A stretch of 64,000 nt of DNA from Bacillus sp. OV322 (GCF_900112495.1 NZ_FOMA01000005.1:62001-126000), one strand, 5' to 3'. Shown: positions 45,452-55,261, numbered from the stretch's first letter. Numbers and translations: made by a program. Notes: generated from the sequence alone by a model not told the origin.

Positions 45452-45880
45452 TTATGCAGTTGATTGGCTGGAATGAGTTCGGTATTCGACTGGACTCAAT
45501 CCAGCTAATTTTATTTTGGATCGTTCATTGTTATTTACCAGTAGATATATTCTTCTATTCGACTTTTTAATTCTTCATAACTTACCGGCGTTTCTCCATA
45601 ATACATTTCTTGCTTTATAATCCCAAAGAAATTTTCCATCGAAGCGTTATCTGCACAGGTTGCTTTACGTGACATGCTTTGAAACCTATTTTATTTTCTT
45701 TTAATGTACTGATCCATGTGCTGATAATGCCAGCCTTGATCAGAATGGATCGTGGTGCGATAGGTTCCATGATTCTTTACTATCTCTACTGTTTCTTTCA
45801 AAGGTTTCATGACAAGATCTAACGTTTCAATTACAACCTTTAACTCCAACAGTTGAAATTCTTTATTTTTATAAGCTGTA
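45452..45880 (-). pseudogene. IS3-family (IS150-like) transposase OrfB relic
   Basis: Three frames on the minus strand add up to the DDE transposase C-terminus: YRTTIHSDQGWHYQHMDQY, then SMSRKATCADNASMENFFG, then NNERSKIKLAGLSPVEYRTH with a stop at 45452. A frameshift after QYIKRK, another after EEYIYW and a missing N-terminus make it inactive. The sequence after the stop (AACTCTAACTTTTGC on the minus strand) looks like an IS end. Confidence 0.82.
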
Positions 45881-46454
45881 TTTAAAAAAACGGGAATCTA
45901 TCTAAGGAAATATAAAAGAGGAGTTATGGATATTAATCAATTTTTTTAGACATATTTTTATGCAATGCTTGAACTATGCGCAATGAGGCACATATATCAA
46001 CTCAAACATACTAGCTATGCTAAAAAAAAAACAACTAACAAGTGAAGGTTTAAGGATGTAACCAATACCTAGTAGACTGCAAGTGCTAGGTAGAGTATTT
46101 AAAGAATGACATGAAATGGGGTTTACCATTTTACATAAAGGACAATTAGGAACCAAGTTAAATAGTAAGAGAGATAATAAAAGTATTGAAAGCTATGGGA
46201 TATATCATTGAAAGGGAATATAATGGATAAATTATTATAACTATTATAAAATAAAATAATTTGTGTAAACCTATTTTTTTGTTAAATCACTAAAGGGGAT
46301 GATGAATCGTTTATATGAAAACACTTCGTGAAATTGGCTATAAATTGCAAGAAGAAAGAAGGGGAAAGCATGGACTCTGTTGACAAATCAGAGTTTGAGA
46401 AGGGACATTGGAGTATAGATTCTCATTGGAGTACAAATCCTTGTCCCTATTCAT
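45881..46454. other. Decayed coding region
   Basis: Plus-strand frames with many stops retain protein-like stretches (AMLELCAMRHIYQLKHTSYA, GFTILHKGQLGTKLNSKRDN), which suggest a small decayed gene, perhaps a MarR-like regulator. This identity is a guess. Nothing intact is present. Confidence 0.35.
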
Positions 46455-47360
46455 TTATATAATATCCAAAGGTGTTTTTCTTAGTGGTTTTGGAAATACG
46501 TCGTCAAGTCTGTTCAGATCTCCTGTGGTCAATTGAATGGTTGAGGCTTGAGCATTGGCTAAAACATGTTCTTCCTTAACAGCTTTTGGGATAGCGATTA
46601 CGTTGTTTGAACGAATGGTCCACGCAAGAGCAATTTGTAATGGCTGCACATTGTATTTTTCTGCTATCTCAATGATGGTTGGATCGCTTAGTAATTGTTC
46701 TCTTAAAGACCCTCCCTGGGCCAGGGGACTATAGGCCATAATTGGCATGTTATGTTCATGATGCCATGGCAGGAGATCATAATCAATTCCTCTTGAACCC
46801 AGATGATATAACACTTGATTTGTCACACAATTTTTTCCGTTAGCGGTATCCCACAACTCTTTCATATCATCCGTATCAAAATTAGAAACTCCCCATCTTA
46901 CAATTTTACCAGCCTTGCGCAGTCTCTCCATTCCTTCGATCGTTTCTTCCAAAGGAACACGACCTCTCCAGTGCAAAAGATACAAATCAAGATGATCTGT
47001 GCTAAGTCGTTTTAGACTATTTTCACATGCACTTTCAATTAAATCTAACCCGGAATGATGAGGGTATACTTTCGATACTAAAAAAACTTTATCTCTTCGC
47101 CCCTTGATTACCTCACCAACTAAACGTTCGGAATCGCCGTTTCCGTACATTTCAGCCGTATCGATTAGCTTCATGCCTAGTTCTATTCCAAGCTGCAAAG
47201 CTTTGATTTCTTTGTTTTTCGATTTAGGATTTTCACCCATGTACCATGTTCCTTGACCAATACTTGGAAGAAAGGTTCCGTCAGGTAAAGTTACTCCACG
47301 TTTTTCAAGGGTATGCTTTATTCTTAATATTTTTTCATGATCAGGTGAACTCATTTTCAT
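46455..47360 (-). CDS. Aldo/keto reductase
   Basis: The 301-residue NADPH-dependent TIM-barrel oxidoreductase shows the catalytic Asp-Tyr-Lys-His tetrad segments LIDTAEMYGNGDSE, VFLVSKVYPH and LDLYLLHWRG, and the cofactor segment IPKAVKEEHVLANA. It resembles general-stress AKRs of Bacillus that reduce toxic carbonyls. ATG 47360 has AAAGGA 8 bp upstream. It lies in a run of minus-strand redox genes (SDR, DJ-1 relic, thioredoxin), consistent with electrophile or oxidative stress defence. Confidence 0.88.
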   Translation of the reverse strand: MKMSSPDHEKILRIKHTLEKRGVTLPDGTFLPSIGQGTWYMGENPKSKNKEIKALQLGIELGMKLIDTAEMYGNGDSERLVGEVIKGRRDKVFLVSKVYPHHSGLDLIESACENSLKRLSTDHLDLYLLHWRGRVPLEETIEGMERLRKAGKIVRWGVSNFDTDDMKELWDTANGKNCVTNQVLYHLGSRGIDYDLLPWHHEHNMPIMAYSPLAQGGSLREQLLSDPTIIEIAEKYNVQPLQIALAWTIRSNNVIAIPKAVKEEHVLANAQASTIQLTTGDLNRLDDVFPKPLRKTPLDII

Positions 47361-47505
47361 TATTCATTCCTTTCATATCTCACCTTGTTTTTCTCGAACT
47401 GAATCTCCAATTATTTCTATTTATTGAAAGTATGGATTATTTTTAAAAAAATGTGGCTATACATTGTTGTAGTATAGCCACAAAAATAACATTATAATAT
47501 TCCAT

Positions 47506-48222
47506 TTACACCAAGTGAGCCCCGCCATCAATAAGTTGAACAGTACCAGTTGTAAAACCATTTTTCACTAAATACACGTAGGCCTCAGCAATGTCTTCAG
47601 GCTGTGCCACGCGATTAACAGGCAGCTGTTGTGCAATGCTGCTGTATAAATTTTGTCTTTGCTCGTCAGACATCCCTCCGTAGAGCGGGGTGTCTACAAT
47701 ACCAGGTGAAACAACATTTACCCGTATAGGGGCCAGGTCTACTGAAAGCCCCCTAACCAATCCATCGATCGCTGAATTGATCGATGCAAGTGTAGTTGCT
47801 CCCTGTGGCGGACGAATTCCATAAACACCAGATGTCAATGTGATAGAACTGGTATCATTTAAGTACGGAATAGCAGCACGAACGGTTAAGTATTGCCCCC
47901 AAAACTTACTATCAAACGCTTCTTTAACATCCTCAACAGGTAAGTCACTAAAATGACCCATTGCACCTTCACCTGCCGTAACGACAAGATGATCAAAGTT
48001 CCCTACCATTTTAAAAAAGTCAGCCAGTTTTTCTTCACTGCGAAAATCAATATTGTAGGCTTCCACATTACCGCCAATTACATTCTTTGCCTCCGATAGT
48101 TTTGCATCAGAACGGCTTGCAATAATGACTTGAGCAGATTCATCAAGAAATGCCTTTGCTGCGGATAATCCGATACCAGAAGTACCTCCTATTACAACTA
48201 CACGTTTTCCTTTTAATGACAT
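47506..48222 (-). CDS. Atypical short-chain dehydrogenase lacking the YxxxK motif
   Basis: The 238-residue SDR-fold protein has an intact NAD(P) motif (GGTSGIG at 12-18), a catalytic Ser around 131 (ITLTSGVYG) and the C-terminal VNVVSPGIVDTPLYGG. The canonical Tyr-x3-Lys is absent: the stretch reads GATTLASINSAIDGL. I recall a divergent SDR subgroup with this loss, so it may have unusual chemistry. GGAGGGTTCAT precedes ATG 48222. It sits between AKR and thioredoxin genes. Confidence 0.82.
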   Translation of the reverse strand: MSLKGKRVVVIGGTSGIGLSAAKAFLDESAQVIIASRSDAKLSEAKNVIGGNVEAYNIDFRSEEKLADFFKMVGNFDHLVVTAGEGAMGHFSDLPVEDVKEAFDSKFWGQYLTVRAAIPYLNDTSSITLTSGVYGIRPPQGATTLASINSAIDGLVRGLSVDLAPIRVNVVSPGIVDTPLYGGMSDEQRQNLYSSIAQQLPVNRVAQPEDIAEAYVYLVKNGFTTGTVQLIDGGAHLV

Positions 48223-48361
48223 TGTATGAACCCTCCTTAAAAAATCTTTTTAGGTTGTATCTGAAATCAATATTACATACTACTTTTAGTGAAATTAATA
48301 TAAACCAACGCTTTATTATTTTATTTTACCAGTAGTTTTAATGTAGAACTAACGTAATGCT

Positions 48362-48566
48362 TTAACAAGGGATTTTCCAAAATCTTTCGAGACCATCGCC
48401 AGTATTAATATCATCATTGGCAACATGTTGTTCAACATAATTAACGTCAACAGCCTTCATTTCGTTCATTTGAACATCTACTGGATAGCAAGTTGCTTCT
48501 CTTCAAAGAAAGCAAACCAGTTTTAGCAACTGTAACAGGGCCTGCTACGAGAACTTTCTGTATTAC
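48362..48566 (-). pseudogene. DJ-1/PfpI-family relic (C-terminal part)
   Basis: The minus-strand reading gives VLVAGPVTVAKTGLLSLK and then, after a frame change, ATCYPVDVQMNEMKAVDV ... NDDINTGDGLERFWKIPC. These correspond to the AICRGP-type elbow and the TCYP...ITGDGP region of DJ-1/PfpI proteins. The nucleophile-elbow Cys is lost (AGP) and the N-terminal half is missing. It overlaps the thioredoxin stop and was probably co-transcribed. Confidence 0.6.
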
Positions 48567-48877
48567 ATATGCTTTGAAACTATTTCTGTCAAAGCTTCTT
48601 TTGGAGAGAAACCGATAACCTTCTCTACAGCCACTCCGTCTTTGAAAAGAATCAACGTAGGAATGCTCATGACTCCAAACTTTCCTACTGTTCCTGCGTT
48701 TTCATCTACATTAAGCTTGGTAATTCTAACTTTGTCACCCATTTCACCATCGATTTCCTCCAATACAGGTGCTATCATTTTACAAGGACCACACCATGGG
48801 GCCCAAAAATCCACTAAAACTAAGCCCTCTTTAATTTCAGTGCTAAATGTTTGATCTGTTACGTGTGAGATAGCCAT
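48563..48877 (-). CDS. trxA: Thioredoxin
   Basis: The 104-residue thioredoxin has the active site WCGPC (Cys29, Cys32), the cis-Pro segment [11 protein letters not shown], and the full fold. It is a general disulfide reductase in the cytosol, with thioredoxin reductase elsewhere. ATG 48877 has GGAGG 8 bp upstream; ATG 48892 is also in frame but worse placed. It is probably a secondary, stress-inducible copy since it clusters with AKR/SDR/DJ-1 genes. Confidence 0.93.
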   Translation of the reverse strand: MAISHVTDQTFSTEIKEGLVLVDFWAPWCGPCKMIAPVLEEIDGEMGDKVRITKLNVDENAGTVGKFGVMSIPTLILFKDGVAVEKVIGFSPKEALTEIVSKHM

Positions 48878-48960
48878 TATTATATCCTCCAATTTTTTCT
48901 TATAATTTTAATGCATACAGAAAATCAAAATTACTCTTCCTCTTAGTGTAATAAAAAAAG

Positions 48961-49130
48961 TTACAGTTTGTTTTTTATAAAACGTACTGTAATAAAATAG
49001 TTTGCAGTATAGACATTACTAAGTAAAGGTCTGGTAAATGTCCCTAACAAACTAAACTATTTTAAAAGGTACTTTTCAAATTGGTTGCTCCCAGTTCGAA
49101 AGGAATTACTGTAATTTTAATGTTTACAGT
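48961..49130. promoter_or_regulatory. Cluster of ACTGTAA/TTACAGT half-sites
   Basis: Four 7-bp elements: TTACAGT 48961-48967, ACTGTAA 48986-48992, ACTGTAA 49108-49114, TTACAGT 49124-49130. They form two facing pairs upstream of the minus-strand thioredoxin. A regulator, perhaps the Rrf2 protein at 50202, may bind them. Confidence 0.4.
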
Positions 49131-49477
49131 TTATGGAGTCAAGAAAAATTAACTCGATATTCTCAAATTCCCCTACAATGGGTATACACGAATGAAAAGT
49201 TCTCATCTCATTTTGCGTTTTTCACCTGAAGCTGATTTTTGTTTATTTTGTTTATGATAATATACGAGAGTACCTGACTTTGCTAACTTCTCCTATTTCA
49301 TCAGCGACGGTATTTTGCGGTTGTGCTATTTCCGTTAGATTTGTGGAGGAGGGGATTAGTGATCTTTGATTCGAAAATGACTAAGGTTAAAATAAATATC
49401 TAAAAAGAAACAGTGAAGGTATAGAGTAGAAGTAAATGTCTCCATCATGTAAGTCTTAATAAGGGGAGAGGAAAAGA

Positions 49478-49786
49478 ATTTACGGGAAAGATACTTTAAA
49501 AGAAATACCTCGTCCTTTCAAGGTGTCGGTTGTGGGACAGCAACTCCTCTTGATAGTCGAGCCCGATTTCACAGACGATTTCTCAAGATAAAAGCGTATC
49601 CAAAACAGAAGTCACTTTTTCAATTAGAGTTGAGAACTATTATGATATTCCTGGGGAAAGTGGATTCTCTGAAATTTTCTGTACCCACCCAAATGGTAAT
49701 CCCTTTACAGTGGATGAGATTAATTCTAATCTTCGCTTGATAGAAGACATGCAATGGCATAAGTCGCTAAGTAATATGAAAAAATA
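49478..49786 (+). pseudogene. Frameshifted coding relic, unknown family
   Basis: The reading YGKDTLKEIPRPFKVSVVG ... VEPDFTDDFS continues in another frame as TEVTFSIRVENYYDIPGES ... EDMQWHKSLSNMKK to a stop at 49786. The protein-like composition and a single frame change near 49585 indicate recent decay. I do not recognise the parent. Confidence 0.4.
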
Positions 49787-50143
49787 AAGAGCAATATATC
49801 AAACCCTCAACGGTTAAAACTAATCCTTTTAACTATCGTATTATTGCAATCTTTTATTGTCTATGTTGAAAAGATGATGACTCGGATGTAGAAAAACTTT
49901 AAAAGGAATCATCAAACCAATGTCATTATAAATAAGAAATGACATGGAAAAAATAAAAAAGAGCGGCACTGACATGTCAAAAAACAATGGGATATTTAAA
50001 TATCTAACTGCCTATACAAGGATTTGGAACCAGCATGTTTTAATAGAATTGCTTTTTCATGGAAAAAGTGGTTACAGCATGTTTCCATTCCTGCTTGACA
50101 ATCCAAACTGTAATATTTATTATTACATTATGTTATAACTATT

Positions 50144-50181
50144 AAAAAAGCGAAAAGGACTACTAAAAAAACGCTTTTTTA
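50144..50181 (+). terminator. Weak terminator
   Basis: AAAAAAGCG ... CGCTTTTTT with a loop of about 20 bases, directly upstream of the Rrf2 gene. Confidence 0.45.
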
Positions 50182-50201
50182 TTTCTTAGGGGGGCAGGGC
50201 C

Positions 50202-50630
50202 ATGAATAGTGATTTTACGCTTGCCGTTCATAGTTTAACTTTTCTTGCGTTGCAGTCAGACCGGATGTCAACAAGTGATGCTATCTCAGAGAGTGCTGGT
50301 GTTCACCCGGTACGCATTCGCAAAGTGTTAAGCTTGTTAAAAAAACATGGATTTATAAAATCAAAAGAAGGAACCGGCGGCGGATTTATTTTTACTTTAG
50401 ACCTTAGCGAAGTTAATCTTTGGGATATATATATGATAACTTCTGAAGGTGCTCTGCAGCCTAAGTGTCCTGATTCAAATAAAAAGTGTATTGTGGGCGC
50501 AAATATGAAAAGTGTATTATTTGGAATTTTCTTAGGCGCTGAGGAACATTTGGGTGTGTATTTAAAGAACTATACAATTAAAGAAGTTGTCGATCTTGTA
50601 AATCAAGAACAAAATAGCGACTGTGACTAA
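50202..50630 (+). CDS. Rrf2-family transcriptional regulator (YwnA-like)
   Basis: The 142-residue protein has an N-terminal winged helix (FTLAVHSLTFLALQSDRMST, HPVRIRKVLSLLKKHGFI, wing KSKEGTGGGFIF) and a C-terminal dimerisation helix. Cysteines occur at CPDSNKKC and near the end (SDCD), so thiol-based sensing is possible, but the IscR/NsrR Fe-S triad spacing is not evident. The neighbouring redox genes suggest a thiol or electrophile stress regulator. GGGGGGCAGGG precedes ATG 50202. Confidence 0.85.
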   Translation: MNSDFTLAVHSLTFLALQSDRMSTSDAISESAGVHPVRIRKVLSLLKKHGFIKSKEGTGGGFIFTLDLSEVNLWDIYMITSEGALQPKCPDSNKKCIVGANMKSVLFGIFLGAEEHLGVYLKNYTIKEVVDLVNQEQNSDCD

Positions 50631-50767
50631 TGGCCGTGAACTTCTTAATTATCATAAAAAAATTACAGGTTCATCTGGGTGATAAATCCCCGCTCACTGC
50701 AGCTTAAAAGAGGTACTTTCTTGGGTACATTCATATAATACTAAAAAAACTTAAGAAGGTGAAAAGG

Positions 50768-51103
50768 ATGTTTACGAATGGTAATTCCGTTTTGAAAACA
50801 GGTGATTGGATTAAGGGAAAATTAAAGGATGGGGAATTAATAATTGGTTATATTGAGTCACAGAGTATTCTCGATGGAGTTGTTAAAGTAACGGTTGCTA
50901 AGAGTGACAATCGTGAAATGCTTGGCAAAACAATTTCGACTTTAAGTAAAAATGTTAAGAGACTTCCACTTTCAAAGGCGGTAAACAAGGAACAAATTCT
51001 ATTTCTGATAGACTTAGCATTATTAACGGGGGATGAAGAATGGTTTATTGAGCTTTCTTCCAAGTTAAACTCCATCAATCAACTTGTTGATGTAATACGT
51101 TAA
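50768..51103 (+). CDS. IDEAL-domain protein
   Basis: The 111-residue protein has a beta-rich N-terminal half (KTGDWIKGKLKDGELIIGY) and a C-terminal IDEAL-like helix pair (ILFLIDLALLTGDEEWFIEL). The IDEAL domain is a short Firmicutes module found in ComK-pathway and other small proteins, usually of unknown role. ATG 50768 follows AAGAAGGTG; GTG 50759 is inside the ribosome binding site. It stands alone downstream of the Rrf2 gene. Confidence 0.65.
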   Translation: MFTNGNSVLKTGDWIKGKLKDGELIIGYIESQSILDGVVKVTVAKSDNREMLGKTISTLSKNVKRLPLSKAVNKEQILFLIDLALLTGDEEWFIELSSKLNSINQLVDVIR

Positions 51104-51149
51104 ACTTTATCGGAATTCAGCCACATGCGATTATTCGTGGGAATGTAAG

Positions 51150-51528
<379 letters not shown>

Positions 51529-51793
51529 GCCACCCAAAAGGGACATTACCCAAAAGACTGTTATAAGTACCATCACAGGAACCTGGTAAATGTAGCTTTC
51601 AAGAAGCTCTATTAATTATTAAAATCTCTATACTCTAAACTAGCCCACTAATGTTGCAATCAACCTAAATAATCATTGAAAGCCCGATAAAGAGTGGTTA
51701 CTGTAGTGCTTTAAAGAAAGGAAGATTGTATTGCAACCGTTCTCAATTTAGAATACATTAAGGGTATTGAAAAGTTCACGTGGAGGTTTTATT

Positions 51794-52813
51794 ATGGCAA
51801 CGATGAAAGACATATCTAAAAAAGCGAAAGTTTCACTTTCTACAGTGTCAGCTGTAATTAACCACTCAGCATATGTTAGTCCGGAACTTACTAAAAGAGT
51901 AATGCAGGCAATTGAGGAGCTAAATTACAGACCGAATGCAGTAGCCCGGAGTTTGAAAAAGAAGCGCACAAATACCATTGGTGTCATAGTGACAGATATT
52001 TTAAATCCCTTCTATCCGCCAATGATCAAAGGTATAGAAGATATAGCTTTCAATAATAACTTCAATGTAATCCTGTGTAATACATCAAATGAACATAAAA
52101 GAATTTTGACTTATTTGGAACTAATGCATGAAAAACAAGTTGACGGTCTTTTGTTAGCTAATATAGCAACAACGGAGGATTTCAACGAAATTGAAAATAC
52201 AGGATTAAAATATGTTTTAATCAATCGAAGACCCCCATTATATTGCAATAATTTTGTTGGGGTCAATAATGTATTAAGTTCTGAATTAGCTGTTAATCAT
52301 TTAGTGAATCAGGGATACAAAAGAATTGCGTATTTTGGAGGTAATCCTGAAATAAACACTGCAAGAGAAAGAAAAGCTGGATTTATAAGCTGTATGACTC
52401 AACATGGTTTAGAAGTTGACACCAACCTTGTCTTTGAAGGGGAATACACCCTGGAATCGGGATATACCAATGTAAAAAAGATGATCGCGCAAGTGGACAA
52501 TTTACCAGAAGCCATATGTGCTGTAAGCGACGTAGTAGCTTTCGGAGTGATCAAGGGACTAAGAGATACCGGAATTCGTGTTCCAGAGGATATTGCCGTC
52601 ATTGGGAACGATAATAGTGCGTTTTCCGAAAACTTTCTTGTTCCTCTATCCAGTGTTGATCATTCTACATATGATATGGGCAAATTATCCATGGAGTTGC
52701 TATTACAGCTAATCAAGGAAAAGGGTGAAATCACTGCCAGACAAATAATTCTTACTCCATCTTTAGTTGTTCGCGAAAGTTGCGGGTATGGAATAAATAA
52801 GAAAAATAATTGA
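51794..52813 (+). CDS. LacI-family transcriptional regulator
   Basis: The 339-residue protein has the LacI helix-turn-helix (TMKDISKKAKVSLSTVSAVI), hinge helix (NYRPNAVARSLKKKR) and a periplasmic-binding-protein-like effector domain (TIGVIVTDILNPFYPPMIKG ... AVIGNDNSAFSENFL). ATG 51794 has GGAGG upstream; the frame open from 51767 is not used. Two perfect CGAAACGTTTCG palindromes flank the promoter region of the next gene, so it most likely represses the downstream catabolic cassette. The effector is unknown. Confidence 0.92.
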   Translation: MATMKDISKKAKVSLSTVSAVINHSAYVSPELTKRVMQAIEELNYRPNAVARSLKKKRTNTIGVIVTDILNPFYPPMIKGIEDIAFNNNFNVILCNTSNEHKRILTYLELMHEKQVDGLLLANIATTEDFNEIENTGLKYVLINRRPPLYCNNFVGVNNVLSSELAVNHLVNQGYKRIAYFGGNPEINTARERKAGFISCMTQHGLEVDTNLVFEGEYTLESGYTNVKKMIAQVDNLPEAICAVSDVVAFGVIKGLRDTGIRVPEDIAVIGNDNSAFSENFLVPLSSVDHSTYDMGKLSMELLLQLIKEKGEITARQIILTPSLVVRESCGYGINKKNN

Positions 52814-52943
52814 TCATTTATAATATGATATCAGAGTGCTTCTCGTTAAATTAGTGGTGAAGATATCCAGATAATATTATTGGAAATATTCTGAAAATAC
52901 TATTGATTTTGAAAGTAATTCTTTTTATACTAGTAACAAATAG

Positions 52944-52955
52944 CGAAACGTTTCG
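52944..52955. promoter_or_regulatory. LacI operator 1
   Basis: CGAAACGTTTCG perfect palindrome within TAGCGAAACGTTTCGAT, a typical LacI-family site with central CG. Confidence 0.8.
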
Positions 52956-53101
52956 ATGGTAGGATCGACAATTCAGGATTTTTTTTAGATTCTCCTATTT
53001 TATTTGCTTGGAGTATTGTAAGATACAAAAATACATGAAAATGAATGGAGACTTTGGGTGAAGAAAGCCCTGTTTATAAATCTATAATATTTTAATTTTA
53101 T

Positions 53102-53113
53102 CGAAACGTTTCG
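53102..53113. promoter_or_regulatory. LacI operator 2
   Basis: CGAAACGTTTCG within ATCGAAACGTTTCGCTA, the exact reverse complement of the 17-bp context at operator 1, 158 bp away. It lies 38 bp before the BKACE start. Confidence 0.8.
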
Positions 53114-53150
53114 CTATGGTGGATATTTTTTACTAAAAGGAGGATTTACT

Positions 53151-54011
53151 TTGGAAAAATTAATTATTACAGTTGCCCCTACTGGAGCTCAGACAACCCG
53201 CGAGCATACCCCATATGTGCCTCTTACACCAAAGGAAATCGCAGATTCCGTTTATGAAGCTTGGCAAGCGGGAGCGTCCATTGCCCATATTCACGTAAGG
53301 GATGAAGACGGTAACAATACCCTTAACTTAGATACTTACATAGACGTAGTAAGCCGTATAAAGGATAAATGCGATATCATCATCAACTTAACGACGGCTG
53401 GCGGAGTGGCCATGAACGATGAAGATCGGCTGCGAGTATGCGAATTGGGCTCGGAGATGGCAACATTTGATGCAGGTTCAATGAACTTTGGATCCGGTGT
53501 ATTTCTTAACTCACCTAATTTTTTAGAGCGATTGGCAGTAAAACTGAAAGAAAATCAGATAAAACCTGAAATTGAAGTATTCGATGTTGGAATGATCGAA
53601 AATACCATGCGAATTATTAAAAAGGGCCATATCAACGCACCATTTCATTTCCAATTTGTATTAGGTGTACAGGGCGGGATGCCGGCTACACCAAAAAATT
53701 TGTTGTTTATGGCGGAAAGTATTCCCTCCGGTTCAACATGGTCAGCAATTGGGGCGAGTAAGGATCAATTAGCTATCAACACCATGAGTATTCTAATGGG
53801 GGGACATGTCCGTGTAGGGATGGAGGACAGCGTATATTATCGAAAGGGTGAATTAGCCAAAACGAATGCTCAATTTGTTGAAAGGATTGTAGATTTATCC
53901 AGGACTTTAGGAAGAGAAATTGCAACACCAAATGAGGCAAGAGAAATTTTAGGACTGGATCAAACAAGAAATACTAAAGTAATGAAGAACGCAAGTGGTT
54001 CCGTAGAGTAA
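53151..54011 (+). CDS. BKACE-family beta-keto acid cleavage enzyme (DUF849/Kce-like)
   Basis: The 286-residue zinc-dependent TIM-barrel enzyme condenses a 3-keto acid with acetyl-CoA, giving acetoacetate and a new acyl-CoA. Zinc ligands His46 and His48 (AHIHVRDEDG) are present at the positions of characterised Kce. GGMPATP and GMEDSVYY (Glu225) complete the active-site region. The substrate group cannot be fixed: 3-keto-5-aminohexanoate, dehydrocarnitine and plain 3-ketoacids are all known in the family. TTG 53151 has AGGAGG 8 bp upstream. It is first in the LacI-regulated operon. Confidence 0.9.
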   Translation: MEKLIITVAPTGAQTTREHTPYVPLTPKEIADSVYEAWQAGASIAHIHVRDEDGNNTLNLDTYIDVVSRIKDKCDIIINLTTAGGVAMNDEDRLRVCELGSEMATFDAGSMNFGSGVFLNSPNFLERLAVKLKENQIKPEIEVFDVGMIENTMRIIKKGHINAPFHFQFVLGVQGGMPATPKNLLFMAESIPSGSTWSAIGASKDQLAINTMSILMGGHVRVGMEDSVYYRKGELAKTNAQFVERIVDLSRTLGREIATPNEAREILGLDQTRNTKVMKNASGSVE

Positions 54012-54196
54012 TCCACAAGTGTTCACATATATGTTAACTGTTGCTTTTCTGATCATCATAACATTTTGTGGAGAAATAGGATTTCAATAACCTGATTAAC
54101 CTGGTAATTGAAAGCGTTTTCTATAGTGTCTATATTCAACTAGGGTGAATCATGATTCATTCACCCCTCAAACACATTACATGGAGGAAATCACAT

Positions 54197-55228
54197 ATGA
54201 GAATTGCCATAATAGGTGCAGGTTCTTTGGGTACTATAATAGGGGCCTTGATTACTGCAGGAGGTCAAGAAATAGATTTAATTGATATCAATAAGGAACA
54301 CGTGGAGGCACTTAATCATTCTGGTGCAAAAATTACTGGTTTTATGGATCTTCGTGTACCTGTAAAAGCATCGCTGCCAAATGAAATGACTGGTAAATAC
54401 GATTTGGCTTTTTTGCTGACAAAGCAGGTATACAATCAAACTTCTTTAGACCAATTGCTTCCCCATCTTCATTCCAATAGTATCGTTTGTACGCTGCAAA
54501 ATGGGATACCGGAAGATTTTGTTTCTTCGTATATAGGACGCGAAAGAACCATTGGGGGCGCAGTGGGATTCGGGGCCACATGGTTGGAACCGGGTGTTTC
54601 TGAACTGGCTACAGAAGTACCTACTGTAAAAAATTACGCATTTGACATTGGTGAACTGGATGGATCGCTGACTCCTCGTCTTGAGGAAGTAAAAAGGATA
54701 TTGGATTTAATTGGTCATTGTCACATCTCTAATAACATTTTGGGAATAAAATGGGCAAAACTTTTAATGAATGCAACTTTTAGCGGTATGTCTGCGGCAT
54801 TAGGCTGCCGTTTTGGCGATGTTTTATCAAGTGAAACAGCAATGTTTAGTATAGCTCATATTGCAGATGAAACAATAAAGGTTGCGCATGCACACGGAAT
54901 TAAATTAGAACTGATGCAAGGAAAAGATATGGAGTTTCTTGAACTCCAAGACGAAAATGATATAGCAAATAAGAATGATTTTTATCATGAGGTATGGGGA
55001 CCGCATAGTAATACAAAAGCAAGCATGCTGCAAGACTTGGAGAAAAATAGAAAGACAGAAATTGACTTTATCAACGGTTTCGTTTGTAAAAAGGCTAGGG
55101 AGGCAGGAATAAAAACTCCTTACAATGATCTTGTTGTTAAATTGGTGAAAGAATCGGAGGAAAAAGGTTATCCACCAGAGTTCTCTGTAAATATCAAACA
55201 TTTCCAACCTAGTTTATTAAGTACGTGA
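54197..55228 (+). CDS. Ketopantoate reductase-like (PanE/ApbA family) dehydrogenase
   Basis: The 343-residue NAD(P)-dependent 2-keto-acid reductase-type protein has Rossmann motif GAGSLGTIIGA (8-18), catalytic Lys candidates in LLTKQVYNQT and in GIKWAKLLMNATFSG, and the helical C-terminal domain. True PanE proteins serve pantothenate synthesis and usually lie with panBC. Placement in a catabolic cassette suggests oxidation or reduction of a 2- or 3-hydroxy acid instead. ATG 54197 has GGAGG 12 bp upstream; the extension to 54152 has none. Confidence 0.83.
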   Translation: MRIAIIGAGSLGTIIGALITAGGQEIDLIDINKEHVEALNHSGAKITGFMDLRVPVKASLPNEMTGKYDLAFLLTKQVYNQTSLDQLLPHLHSNSIVCTLQNGIPEDFVSSYIGRERTIGGAVGFGATWLEPGVSELATEVPTVKNYAFDIGELDGSLTPRLEEVKRILDLIGHCHISNNILGIKWAKLLMNATFSGMSAALGCRFGDVLSSETAMFSIAHIADETIKVAHAHGIKLELMQGKDMEFLELQDENDIANKNDFYHEVWGPHSNTKASMLQDLEKNRKTEIDFINGFVCKKAREAGIKTPYNDLVVKLVKESEEKGYPPEFSVNIKHFQPSLLST

Positions 55229-55261
55229 CTATTTATAAGAGGCAGAAAGTAGAGGTTGATT

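Noticed and set aside
45288..45476. 62-codon open frame after the M20 amidase
   Set aside because: No ribosome binding site, and its end overlaps the terminal part of the IS3 relic on the other strand. Composition is not protein-like.
49944..50138. 64-codon open frame before the Rrf2 gene
   Set aside because: Start lacks a ribosome binding site and the region is decayed. No family resemblance was seen.
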